A DNA stretch of 11,734 nucleotides from Pelotomaculum sp. UBA4789. Lineage in GTDB: Bacteria > Bacillota > Desulfotomaculia > Desulfotomaculales > Pelotomaculaceae. Positions 1 through 7,323 of this stretch are shown piece after piece. The translations under genes and the position numbers were made by a program. The notes under the pieces are model-generated. The model did no database searches, was not told where the DNA came from, and worked only from the letters and a program-made list of their open reading frames with translations. The DNA lies in contig DHGV01000011.1 in NCBI GenBank assembly GCA_002402945.1, positions 17,246-28,979 on the forward strand, given 5' to 3'. Numbering within the stretch: the stretch's first letter is position 1; each line of letters opens with the position of its first letter.

Positions 1-807
1 ATCGCCAGGGAACTGAACGTGGTGGGCCTGATGAATATGCAGTATGCCATCGCCGATGACCGGGTTTACGTGCTGGAAGCAAATCCGCGTGCTTCAAGGA
101 CAGTTCCCCTGGTGTCAAAAGTATGCAATGTCTCTATGGCCAGGATTGCCACGGAAATCATGCTGGCGGCCGAAACAGGTAAAAAGTCTTCTGTTAACAA
201 AATGGTTTTAAAGTCAATCCCGCATTTCGGAGTTAAAGAGGCGGTCTTCCCGTTTAATATGTTCCAGGAAGTAGACCCGATCCTAGGACCGGAAATGCGC
301 TCCACCGGTGAAGTGCTGGGAATCGCTGACTCCTTCGGCCTGGCTTATTATAAAGCGCAGGAAGCCACTCAGACTATTCTTCCGATATCCGGCACTGTCC
401 TGATCAGTGTACCCGATCAGGATAAACCGGCTGCACTGGAAACGGCCAGGGAATTTACAAAACTGGGCTTTAATATCAAAGCAACGGAAGGGACCAGTAA
501 ATTCCTGAAAGAACACGGGATTAAATCCGAGGAAATCAAGAAATTATTTGAAGGACGGCCCAACATAGTCGACGGCATCACCAACAGTGAGATCAACCTG
601 GTAATCAACACACCTTCAGGGAAGCGCAGCCAGCATGACGACTCTTATATCCGCAAAACAGCGATAAAACATAAAGTTACGTATATTACTACACTGGCGG
701 CCGCCCTGGCCAGCGCCAAAGGTATCGCGGCGTATAAAGATAATGCTTCCAAGGAGGCCAATATTAAATCCCTGCAGGAGTATCACGCAGATATTACTGC
801 TGAATAA
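1..807 (+). CDS. carB: Carbamoyl-phosphate synthase large subunit, C-terminal part (5' end outside window)
   Basis: This is the last 268 residues of CarB, which makes carbamoyl phosphate from glutamine-derived ammonia, bicarbonate and two ATP for pyrimidine and arginine synthesis. The family is about 1,070 residues long, so roughly three quarters lie left of the window; the frame is open from base 1. Visible parts are the end of the second ATP-grasp domain, with EANPRASRT at fragment residues 26-34 (E26 and N28 are the expected metal/ATP ligands), then the conserved DPxLGPEMRSTGEVLG stretch at 92-107. The allosteric MGS-like domain follows from about 130 to 245 (GTVLISVPDQDK, TEGTSKFL, then an NTP-x-G-K motif at 203-208). 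The stop codon is TAA at 805-807. Nothing is broken or unusual in the part seen. The identification is secure from the motifs; which pathway or paralogue it serves cannot be judged here. Confidence 0.97.
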   Translation: MARELNVVGLMNMQYAIADDRVYVLEANPRASRTVPLVSKVCNVSMARIATEIMLAAETGKKSSVNKMVLKSIPHFGVKEAVFPFNMFQEVDPILGPEMRSTGEVLGIADSFGLAYYKAQEATQTILPISGTVLISVPDQDKPAALETAREFTKLGFNIKATEGTSKFLKEHGIKSEEIKKLFEGRPNIVDGITNSEINLVINTPSGKRSQHDDSYIRKTAIKHKVTYITTLAAALASAKGIAAYKDNASKEANIKSLQEYHADITAE

Positions 808-815
808 ATATATAA

Positions 816-835
816 TTAGCAGGCGCGCCTGCTAA
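816..835. repeat. Perfect 20-bp palindrome just after carB
   Basis: The half-site TTAGCAGGCG is followed at once by its exact reverse complement. As RNA it could form an 8-bp stem with a CGCG loop, 8 bases after the carB stop codon. No T-tract follows on the plus strand, so it is not a classic intrinsic terminator by itself. It may protect the carB mRNA 3' end, assist the stronger hairpin 17 bases downstream, or be a protein-binding site. The palindrome is seen directly; the role is unknown. Confidence 0.6.
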
Positions 836-852
836 GCCTTATATAAACATAA

Positions 853-889
853 AACAAACAAAAACCGCCAACGGCCGTTTTTGTTTGTT
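853..889. terminator. Bidirectional intrinsic terminator between carB and the convergent stalk gene
   Basis: A 13-bp arm (AACAAACAAAAAC at 853-865) pairs perfectly with 877-889. After a C-C mismatch, GCC/GGC pairs around a 3-base AAC loop. The outer arm is A-rich on the left and T-rich on the right, so either transcript ends in a U-rich tract. That fits the position between a plus-strand gene ending at 807 and a minus-strand gene ending at 930. Confidence 0.8.
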
Positions 890-929
890 AATGATAAATG
901 TCATTAGTCTTGTAACTATTTTTCCTGAT

Positions 930-1838
930 TTATTTTAATAACATAGGCACTGGCATTTTCTGTATTGTGATTGAATTATTAACGGTAATAGTGACAACGT
1001 CGCTGACTGCCAGATCCTGGCTGTTTTCACCCGCAAAGACAGCTACATAAGTATTGCTTTCTGTTGTTGTCACTGTGTAATCATATGCGCCATTGCTGTC
1101 GGTCATCGCCGTTCCTAACAGTATTCTTTCGGTGCCGCCATTGTCCTGGGCCAGCTTGTAAATACTAATTTCTTTATCCTGAGCCGCAACAGGTGTGCTT
1201 GACAAATAGTTTGTATATGTGAGGAGCCCTCCAAAATCTATAGATATTGTGCCATTTAGATTTGCTTTGGTATATTCCAGGATCAGGGTGTAATTTTTTG
1301 CAATCGGTAAAACCGGTATTTTATTGATACTGTCAATAACAGAGGCATTAGGTTCTTTTAGTACGGCATCGGGGGTAACTTTCAAACTGGTTTTGATGAG
1401 GACTGTTTGCTCTTCCGGATCCCATTCCACGCTGGCGCCGAGCGATTCGCTGATAAACCGTGCAGGGCCCATTGTTCTGCCCTCAAAAATTATGGGCGGC
1501 ACATCAAGCTTTACAGGCAGACCGTTGACCAGCGCTTGGTCGCTCCCAATCCACAACTGGATGACAATGCTGCCTTTTTGAGCAAGAGCGCTCTGCTCAG
1601 CCGGGTCCCAGCGTACTGAAGCCCCCTGGGACTCGAAGATAGCCCGCATAGGCACAAGTGTTCGCCCATCCCTAATTATTGGTGCGACGTCCATGACAAG
1701 AGGAGTGTCATCCACAAGCACTTTTATTTCTTTTGGAGGTTCCGGTTGCGGCGCAAAGGCAGATGCCGCCGTGCAAAAAGACAGGACCATCAGCAGGGCT
1801 AGGGCGCAAACCAGAAAAACTGATTTGTGGCCGTTCAT
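930..1838 (-). CDS. Secreted protein: copper amine oxidase-like stalk domain plus C-terminal Ig-like domain
   Basis: A 302-residue predicted extracellular protein. The ATG at 1838 was chosen because AAAGGAG lies 7 bases upstream and a signal peptide follows directly (charged MNGHK, hydrophobic core, likely cleavage after AASA near residue 27); earlier in-frame starts lack this. Residues 37-148 form the stalk domain called 'copper amine oxidase N-terminal' (PF07833-like). It has the typical paired repeats: an IIRDGRTLVPMRAI segment with GASVRWDPAEQ, then IIFEGRTMGPARF with GASVEWDPEEQTV. No copper oxidase catalytic domain is present. Residues about 182-290 look like a beta-sandwich Ig-like domain (DSNGAYDYTV, NTYVAVFAGE, SDVVTITV). 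No LPXTG, SLH or lipobox anchor is seen; the cysteine at 22 is preceded by F and does not fit a lipobox. The gene is divergent from the large regulator at 2009. The stalk assignment is firm; the cellular role (cell wall or surface binding) is inference. Confidence 0.85.
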   Translation of the reverse strand: MNGHKSVFLVCALALLMVLSFCTAASAFAPQPEPPKEIKVLVDDTPLVMDVAPIIRDGRTLVPMRAIFESQGASVRWDPAEQSALAQKGSIVIQLWIGSDQALVNGLPVKLDVPPIIFEGRTMGPARFISESLGASVEWDPEEQTVLIKTSLKVTPDAVLKEPNASVIDSINKIPVLPIAKNYTLILEYTKANLNGTISIDFGGLLTYTNYLSSTPVAAQDKEISIYKLAQDNGGTERILLGTAMTDSNGAYDYTVTTTESNTYVAVFAGENSQDLAVSDVVTITVNNSITIQKMPVPMLLK

Positions 1839-1911
1839 GCGAAAACTCCTTTCCCTAAATAAATTTTTAACAGCTGGACCGTATTCTTGTGTCCTCAATA
1901 TCTTAAACTCT

Positions 1912-1934
1912 AATCATAAAATATTTCTAAAATT
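1912..1934 (-). promoter_or_regulatory. Shared 23-bp AT-rich element, copy 1
   Basis: On the plus strand this reads AATCATAAAAT, one variable base, then TTTCTAAAATT. It matches 7324-7346 at 22 of 23 positions. Its minus-strand TATGAT could be the -10 box of the stalk gene, placing the element 74-96 bases upstream of that ATG. It also lies 75 bases upstream of the regulator ATG. Likely uses are an operator or an unusual promoter core shared by the surface-protein genes; binding by the adjacent regulator is inferred. Confidence 0.5.
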
Positions 1935-1961
1935 CTTGTATGTTTATGATATATTTAGAAA
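1913..1961. repeat. Inverted 8-mer pairs with a common 30-bp offset
   Basis: ATCATAAA at 1913-1920 recurs inverted as TTTATGAT at 1943-1950. TTTCTAAA at 1924-1931 recurs inverted as TTTAGAAA at 1954-1961. Both pairs are offset by exactly 30 bp, and an ATA trinucleotide separates the 8-mers in each half. Three helical turns would put the two halves on one face of the DNA. This suggests a composite binding site in the divergent promoter, though AT-rich DNA makes chance matches easier. Confidence 0.5.
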
Positions 1962-2008
1962 AAAGAGGACTTTGTTGTGCATAAATCCTTTTAAGGTGTG
2001 TGTTATAT

Positions 2009-5000
2009 ATGAATGCGCTGCCGGTGTTAAAAAGCAAGGTCTCAGTCCCTCAGCTGCCTGAAGGCGTATTAATCAGCGACCGGATCAAAGGGCTTGGCAT
2101 AAAGCAAAACAGGGTTGTCGCAGTAGTAGCGCCCGCCGGGTACGGTAAGACCACCGCGATCCTGGCTTCAGTCAGGCACAGCACCAACCTGCACTGGTAC
2201 AGGCTTGAAAAGGAAGACGCGCGCCTGCCTATTTTCTATGCCCACCTTTTAGATAGTCTTTTTAGTCGGGTAAAAAAACAGGAGCCTGAATCCGTGAAGT
2301 TCCTGCGCAGCATATCTGATGCCAGACAGGGGTATGAGCTTCTGAACGCAGTCATATGCCAGGATGTCTGGGCTTTATATGGGGATAAAACACACAAAAG
2401 AAGGTATATCGTTTTTGATGACTTCCAACACGTACAGGGAAATGAACAGATAATTGACACAATGCGTTATTTTATCTCTAATATGCCGAAAAATCTGCAT
2501 ATCATTATCGCTTCAAGAAAAGAAACCGGCATTTTCGACGGTGTCCCGGGATTGAAGGGTGATATCTGTTTTTTATCTGAGAAGGAACTCAGCTTCAGAG
2601 AGGAAGAAATCGCCCTGTATATGAAAGAACTGAGGGGGCTGATCCTTCCGCCCGGCACAGCGGTGAAAGTCTGCCGGGTCACAGAGGGCTGGATTTCAGG
2701 TGTGGTGCTTATATGCAACATGATGCAAAGGTTGGGTATCTATAACATTGAAGCTTGTTTCCAGGACGACGGAAAGAAAAACGAGATTTTCAGGTTCTTC
2801 CTGACCGAGGCCCTGCAGGGATTGTCACCGGGGTGTATTCGCTCTATAGCTTTAATTGCTACACTGGATGAATTTAGCATCACGGATATCGAAACCGCTT
2901 TCGTCATAAAGGATGCGGAGGCTACGATAAGGTACTGTGAAGAGTTAAACCTTTTTATCCAAAAGACCGTATCCGGCGAAACAACTTACCGGTTCCATCC
3001 CTTGTTCAGGAATTTTCTCCTTGGTCTGCAGAACGAATTTTTTAGCCCGGAGGAGATTGAAGCCCTCAGGATAAGGGCCTCGGACTACTATCTTAAAACA
3101 CATGATAATGTCAGGGCGATCCGGCACATGCTCCAGGCGAGCCGCCTGGAGGAAGTGGTCAGGCTTCTGTGCCTGAACGGCAGAAAGATGCTTGACACAG
3201 GTTTGGGAGAATATTTAAAGATGTTTATCGAGGAACTGCCAGGGCAGCTGGTGGAAAACAACCCCTATCTTTCTTTTTTTTACGGTTTCACTATTATCAG
3301 CAGCGAATTTGAACTTTCTTGCACATACTTAAAAAACGCTATGCGCCTCTTCGAGCTGCAGGGTGACACTGACATGCAGGTCCAGGTCATGGCTGTTTTG
3401 TTCACTGCTTTTGCCCAGCGCAATGATGTCTTGATGATCAGGAAATTGGTAACCGATTGTGAAAAGCTCGATAAAAAGATAAAAAACAGGGATGTGCGCG
3501 GCACACTGCTCGCCTGCAGGCTGGGCAGGGCCGTTTTTGACGAGGACTTTGATAAGGGACTGGCGCTTTACGAGGAAATCAGGCAATACAAGCTCAATGA
3601 CTTTTGGCTCTATGGGGTAAACAATTTCAACTGCATGATCCATTACCGTCTTGGCAACCTCGTAAAAAGCAGGACAATCATTGAGAAAAACCTCGAGATG
3701 CAGCTTGTCCGGGCAAATGACCAGTGGAAAATACTCAACATGGTGTTTTGTCATACCATCTCCCTTTACATGGGTGATGCTGAATGGTCGGCCTGGATTA
3801 GAAACGAATTACTGAGCCTCGGCGAGAAATACAATTCAGGATACGCGCTGGGCTTTGGCAAAAAGGATGCTGCTTTTGAGAGGTATTTCGCCCATGACAT
3901 TGACCATGCCGTCGAGTTGATAAACTCATCCACCCTTCATTTTAAGAGCTACCAGAATGTCGCGCATATTCATCGTGGCGCAATGTACAAAAACCTCTGG
4001 CTCCTCGAGAAAAATCCCAGCCTGGTGAACCTGGACGAAGTAATGAGCGCTTGCAGCTATCTGGTTGAAGCCCCTGTCGGGCAGGGGTTCGCGGAAGTTG
4101 CCCAGAGCTTTGCCGGGATAATACTGCGTGAAACAGGTGATTACAAAAGGGCGGAGGAACTGCTGCTGGCTTCGTTTGCTACCAGCAGTAGGAAAAAATC
4201 GCTGCAGGCCATGGCAGGGACAGCCATGCATCTGGCCAAGCTTTATTATGATATGAAGGACCACAATAAAGGGGACATGTATCTCAAAACCTTCATCACC
4301 ATTTCACACGAAAACCATTATGTTACATATTATGATCTGTTTTTCCCCACGCTGGTGGAGATGGCTGCATATTGTGTAGTAAAAAATATGCATGCGGATT
4401 ATGCTGTTAGCCTGGTCAGGCGTTATTATGGAGATAAAGCTGCGCTTACCCTGGTTAAAAACCCGGTGGAAATCTGTTCAGCAAAAGAGGCCAGGTATTT
4501 AACCGTAAAATATGGAGAAATAAAAAGCAGCAGAATTACCATCAGAATAAAAATGCTCGGCGACTTCAAGGTGTATATTGGGGAGGACCTTATTGCAGAG
4601 TCGGAGTGGAAAACACGTAAAATACAGGGTATTTTGAAATACCTGTTGCTAAAAAGGGACCAGTTTGTCCCGAAGGAAGTCCTGGCTGATCTTTTCTGGC
4701 CGGGTACCGTCAGAAAGGCGGCGATGGCCTCAATTAATGTGGCTATGTATGAGCTGAGGCGTGTATTGTCATCCCGCGGGGCGGCGATGGAGGATGAATT
4801 TCCTCTAATCCACGACCGCAGTAACGGCTACGAGGTAAGATCTTCAGAAAAGCTGGAAGTGGACAGTGACAATTTTCTCAGGCTGTACGGTATCTACAGA
4901 CATTACGATTCCAGCGGCGGGGACGTCAGGCCGTTCTTGGAAGAAATTGTCGAGCTTTACACCGGAGACCTGCTACCCCAGGATATATACGAGGATTGGA

Positions 5001-5248
5001 CGTTCCTTGATCGTGAGAACCTCAGATCGAAGTTTATGATAGCGGCACATAGACTTGCCGAAATGCAAATTAGTGAGGGGGTATTTAGCCAAGCTGAAAC
5101 CCTGCTGGTAAAAACCCTTGTCATAGAACCTTACGATGAGATCGCCTGCACTTTGCTCGTTGAACTGTACCATAAGACCGGCAGAAAAGGCGCGGCTCAG
5201 GTTATCAGCCGCTCCTTCGCTAAAAGGTTGGAGAAACAGCTGGATTAA
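2009..5248 (+). CDS. STAND-type transcriptional regulator: MalT-like NTPase, helical repeats, C-terminal SARP (winged helix + BTAD)
   Basis: A 1079-residue predicted cytoplasmic signal-integrating transcription factor. The ATG at 2009 is preferred over the GTG at 2000 because AAGGTG lies 10 bases upstream of the ATG but only one base upstream of the GTG. The N-terminus is MalT-like: Walker A APAGYGKTT at 41-49, Walker B RRYIVFDDFQHV at 131-142, sensor-like IIIASR at 165-170, TEGWISGVVL near 225-234, and a helical module ending YRFHPLFRNFLL at 327-338. Residues about 345-840 are helix-rich and probably form TPR-like repeats for ligand or partner sensing. The output is not the LuxR helix-turn-helix of MalT. 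From residue 843 there is an OmpR/SARP winged helix (MLGDFKVYIG, then TRKIQGILKYLLLK, LADLFWPG, INVAMYELRRVL) followed by a BTAD domain (about 950-1079, with YTGDLLPQDIYEDW). The protein should act as an ATP-dependent, oligomerising activator. Likely targets are itself and the divergent stalk gene; inducer unknown. Confidence 0.88.
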   Translation: MNALPVLKSKVSVPQLPEGVLISDRIKGLGIKQNRVVAVVAPAGYGKTTAILASVRHSTNLHWYRLEKEDARLPIFYAHLLDSLFSRVKKQEPESVKFLRSISDARQGYELLNAVICQDVWALYGDKTHKRRYIVFDDFQHVQGNEQIIDTMRYFISNMPKNLHIIIASRKETGIFDGVPGLKGDICFLSEKELSFREEEIALYMKELRGLILPPGTAVKVCRVTEGWISGVVLICNMMQRLGIYNIEACFQDDGKKNEIFRFFLTEALQGLSPGCIRSIALIATLDEFSITDIETAFVIKDAEATIRYCEELNLFIQKTVSGETTYRFHPLFRNFLLGLQNEFFSPEEIEALRIRASDYYLKTHDNVRAIRHMLQASRLEEVVRLLCLNGRKMLDTGLGEYLKMFIEELPGQLVENNPYLSFFYGFTIISSEFELSCTYLKNAMRLFELQGDTDMQVQVMAVLFTAFAQRNDVLMIRKLVTDCEKLDKKIKNRDVRGTLLACRLGRAVFDEDFDKGLALYEEIRQYKLNDFWLYGVNNFNCMIHYRLGNLVKSRTIIEKNLEMQLVRANDQWKILNMVFCHTISLYMGDAEWSAWIRNELLSLGEKYNSGYALGFGKKDAAFERYFAHDIDHAVELINSSTLHFKSYQNVAHIHRGAMYKNLWLLEKNPSLVNLDEVMSACSYLVEAPVGQGFAEVAQSFAGIILRETGDYKRAEELLLASFATSSRKKSLQAMAGTAMHLAKLYYDMKDHNKGDMYLKTFITISHENHYVTYYDLFFPTLVEMAAYCVVKNMHADYAVSLVRRYYGDKAALTLVKNPVEICSAKEARYLTVKYGEIKSSRITIRIKMLGDFKVYIGEDLIAESEWKTRKIQGILKYLLLKRDQFVPKEVLADLFWPGTVRKAAMASINVAMYELRRVLSSRGAAMEDEFPLIHDRSNGYEVRSSEKLEVDSDNFLRLYGIYRHYDSSGGDVRPFLEEIVELYTGDLLPQDIYEDWTFLDRENLRSKFMIAAHRLAEMQISEGVFSQAETLLVKTLVIEPYDEIACTLLVELYHKTGRKGAAQVISRSFAKRLEKQLD

Positions 5249-5302
5249 TGTTTCAGAAACAGGCTTGATGTAATTTGCTCAGATCGAATGCAATGAACAA
5301 AA

Positions 5303-5352
5303 ACGGCGCCCCTTTACCTGCAAAATAAAGACGCAAGGAAAAGAGTCGCCGT
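5303..5352 (-). terminator. Long imperfect hairpin terminator between convergent genes
   Basis: On the minus strand ACGGCG pairs with CGCCGT. After an A-G mismatch, CTCTTT pairs with AAAGGG (one G-U wobble), then CCT with AGG beyond a T-T mismatch, then GC with GC beyond a bulged T, leaving a loop of about 11 bases. The minus transcript continues as TTTTTG, so it best terminates the Fn3/stalk gene ending at 5374. The regulator ending at 5248 may also use it, but its plus-strand U-tract (starting near 5360) is weaker. Confidence 0.65.
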
Positions 5353-5373
5353 ATTACAATTTTCTTAAGCACT

Positions 5374-7128
5374 TTATGGATTATAGGTGATTGTCACTTC
5401 CTGGAGGGCAGCGTTCCAGCCCACCTCGCAGCCGAGGTTCTCGGCAATGAAGCGCAGGGGCAGCATGGTCCTGCCCGGGGGCACGATTATAGGTACGACC
5501 TTTGTGTTTGATACATCTAGGTACTTCGCCTGGCCATTAACCATGGCCTGGTTTTTGCCGATCCAGAGCGCGATGTTCTTATTCTCCAGTGATATGGTTG
5601 CTTTTTGTTCAGCAGCAGTCCAGCCGACAGAAGCGCTGAGGGGCTCTGCCACGTAGCGGATTGGCAGCAGGGTCCTGCCTTCGAGGATAATAGGGGCCGC
5701 GTCCATGTTTTGCAGCGTGCCGTTAACATAGTATTCGGTTTTACCGATATAGAGTCTGAGAGAGATATTTTCTCCCGGCTCAACATCAGCGGGAGTGTCT
5801 GGACTTGTTGGGGTTGGTGGTGTTGTTGCGGTTTGTGAAAAGGTGGTGGCGCTGGCCGTGTTTGAATAGCCGGAATTCCCTTCATCGTTATATGCCCTTA
5901 CCCGGTAGATATAACTGGTGTCGGCGGCCAGCCCGCTGTTGCTGTAGGATTCCACGTCAGCATCAACTGTTGCTATCACGACACTGTCACGTTCGATCTT
6001 GAACCCGGTTTCATTATCCGCGTTGTCATGCCAGTTCAATATCACCTTGTCTGCAGCTTCTGTGGTTGCTGTGAGCTGTGACGGTGCAACCGGCGCTTCT
6101 GCGACAGGCGTCGGAGGAGTCGGGAGCGACGGTGTGTTAGTAATAGCCTGCCGCAAAGATGGAGTGACCGCGATCTTTATTCCTGGTATGGTGACGGATA
6201 CCTGGTTGGAAAAGTCGGAGTTGTATTCGGGCCGGTTTTCATAAATGGCCCTGACCCTGTATTTATATGTCGAAGAACGTTTTACATCCTGGTCATAACT
6301 GTAGTCATCTTCATATATTTCTTTGATATAAGTTTTTGTGCCGTCGGGATTGGTCCGCTCGATCTGGAAGATGCTATCCATGATCGAGTTTTTTGTCCAC
6401 CGGAGATCAACATAGAGAGTGCTGTCATTTGCAATTTCAGCGGTTAAATTGGAGGGCGGCGCCATCTTTATGGCAGCGCTGACCTGCTTTGATGGGCCGA
6501 CAAATGCGCCGTTCTTTGCCCACACTGTAAAGGTGTAATAGCCCTCAGGCTCCAAAGGGCTGGTGATTGTTGTTTCCATAGATGCCCCGTCGTTCGGCGA
6601 CAGCTCAATCCTCCTGCTGGCTGGTTTCATCTGGCTGTCAGTGCCTTTCATGTCAATAATCCAGGCTGTCTCGGCAACGTTGGTGTCCGTCCAGGAAAGT
6701 TTTAAAGTGCCGTACCATTTGACATCGCTTACTTTTAGGCTGACCGGTGCATAAGGGGCGCCGAAGACAACAGATGTATAGGCTATGTTGCTATAATGGC
6801 CGTCCCGGTCATTATAGCTTAGGCCAATAATATATCTATCGCCCTCTGGTGGTAATAAGTATACCACGTTGCCGTCAGACGGGGGTCCGTTGAACTTCGC
6901 ATCGCTAACCTGCTGGTTTGCTTCGCGGATAGCGAAAGCGTGCATCTGCCAGGGGTCGGACGGCGAGCTCCAGCTGATCTTGATTTTTTTGTCTTCAGTT
7001 ACCACGGCTTTAAGGTTTGTCGGCGCCGGCAGAAGATCGACGAAGGCCCATATCGCCTTAGCCTGCGCTGCAAGCAGCACCAGGGTGAAAAGCAGGATGC
7101 TCAGGATTAAGGTTTTCCTTGATCTCAT
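5374..7128 (-). CDS. Secreted multi-Fn3 protein with C-terminal copper amine oxidase-like stalk domain
   Basis: A 584-residue predicted exported protein. ATG 7128 has AAGGAGAG upstream at good spacing and opens a signal peptide (MRSRK, then a hydrophobic stretch to about residue 28). Four fibronectin type III-like modules can be traced at about 34-122, 126-220, 223-314 and 346-430. The fourth is the most canonical (APSQLTATTEAADKVILNW, then NETGFKIERD and YIYRVRAYNDEGNSGYSN). The segments at about 317-345 and 431-453 are Pro/Thr-rich linkers. The stalk domain fills 456-584, with paired motifs EGRTLLPIRYVAEPL and PGRTMLPLRFIAENLG, ending at the C-terminus. No sortase, SLH or transmembrane anchor follows, so attachment may be through the stalk domain. 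Fn3 module 4 and the stalk closely resemble the protein at 7453-8481, indicating paralogy or domain shuffling. Surface adhesion or carbohydrate/protein binding is plausible; no enzyme domain is visible. Confidence 0.85.
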   Translation of the reverse strand: MRSRKTLILSILLFTLVLLAAQAKAIWAFVDLLPAPTNLKAVVTEDKKIKISWSSPSDPWQMHAFAIREANQQVSDAKFNGPPSDGNVVYLLPPEGDRYIIGLSYNDRDGHYSNIAYTSVVFGAPYAPVSLKVSDVKWYGTLKLSWTDTNVAETAWIIDMKGTDSQMKPASRRIELSPNDGASMETTITSPLEPEGYYTFTVWAKNGAFVGPSKQVSAAIKMAPPSNLTAEIANDSTLYVDLRWTKNSIMDSIFQIERTNPDGTKTYIKEIYEDDYSYDQDVKRSSTYKYRVRAIYENRPEYNSDFSNQVSVTIPGIKIAVTPSLRQAITNTPSLPTPPTPVAEAPVAPSQLTATTEAADKVILNWHDNADNETGFKIERDSVVIATVDADVESYSNSGLAADTSYIYRVRAYNDEGNSGYSNTASATTFSQTATTPPTPTSPDTPADVEPGENISLRLYIGKTEYYVNGTLQNMDAAPIILEGRTLLPIRYVAEPLSASVGWTAAEQKATISLENKNIALWIGKNQAMVNGQAKYLDVSNTKVVPIIVPPGRTMLPLRFIAENLGCEVGWNAALQEVTITYNP

Positions 7129-7186
7129 GTTTATCTCTCCTTTTCATACAGAATTATGTAGCAACAGGCATGTTAGATTTTATCGC

Positions 7187-7200
7187 GCAGTAATAACTGC
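7187..7200 (-). other. Small RNA hairpin in the leader of the Fn3/stalk gene
   Basis: GCAGT and ACTGC pair around a 4-base loop, about 60-70 bases upstream of ATG 7128. It is too short to be a terminator and has no T-tract. It may be simple leader structure affecting stability or translation. Confidence 0.35.
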
Positions 7201-7266
7201 TGTGATAATTTCATGATTGCATCTTTTCACCAGCGATTCTTTATGAGTGTCTATATTTCGAAGGAT

Positions 7267-7304
7267 CTGCTTTACATAAAAGAGATTGTAAAAAGCAGTC
7301 TCTT
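7267..7304 (-). other. Interleaved complementary segments in the leader (pseudoknot or alternative hairpins)
   Basis: On the minus strand the order is AAGAGA, CTGCTTT, TCTCTT, AAAGCAG. The first pairs with the third (6 bp) and the second with the fourth (7 bp). Such interleaving permits either an H-type pseudoknot or two mutually exclusive stems. The first connecting loop would be zero bases, which is sterically tight, so switching between stems may be the better reading. It matches no riboswitch class that I recognise. Confidence 0.3.
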
Positions 7305-7323
7305 AAGTAACACCTTAATATTG

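Larger units (their letters stand above)
1839..2008. promoter_or_regulatory. Divergent promoter region between stalk gene and STAND-SARP regulator
   Basis: This 170-bp, very AT-rich region serves both divergent genes. It carries the ribosome binding site for the minus gene (AAAGGAG, 7 bases from ATG 1838) and for the plus gene (AAGGTG at 1993-1998, 10 bases from ATG 2009). Possible -10 boxes TATGAT occur on the minus strand at 1913-1918 and on the plus strand at 1945-1950, back to back. No convincing TTGACA-like -35 accompanies either, which would fit activator-dependent promoters. Start sites are not provable from sequence alone. Confidence 0.55.

Noticed and set aside
930..1838. Copper amine oxidase enzyme.
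   Set aside because: Only the stalk domain is present. There is no catalytic domain with the topaquinone tyrosine or copper-binding histidines, in this gene or in the other two stalk genes.
930..1838. Lipoprotein signal at cysteine 22 of the stalk/Ig protein.
   Set aside because: The residue before the cysteine is F and the context (VLSFC) does not fit a lipobox; cleavage after AASA fits better.
2000..2008. GTG start at 2000 for the regulator.
   Set aside because: The AAGGTG ribosome binding site would be only one base away; the ATG at 2009 is properly spaced.
1693..2061. Plus-strand open frame of 122 codons over the divergent promoter.
   Set aside because: It overlaps the signal peptide region of the stalk gene antisense, crosses the promoter and has no domain-like sequence.
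3329..4264. Long open frames on the minus strand inside the regulator gene (112-141 codons).
   Set aside because: They lack ribosome binding sites and recognisable protein features, and the plus-strand frame is clearly the real gene.
5303..5352. Bases near 5330 (AAGACGCAAGG) recall the conserved GACGCAAAG core of the c-di-GMP-I riboswitch.
   Set aside because: The rest of the motif, including the paired hairpins and the 3' receptor strand, is missing. The segment lies downstream of both convergent genes and is better explained as part of a terminator hairpin.
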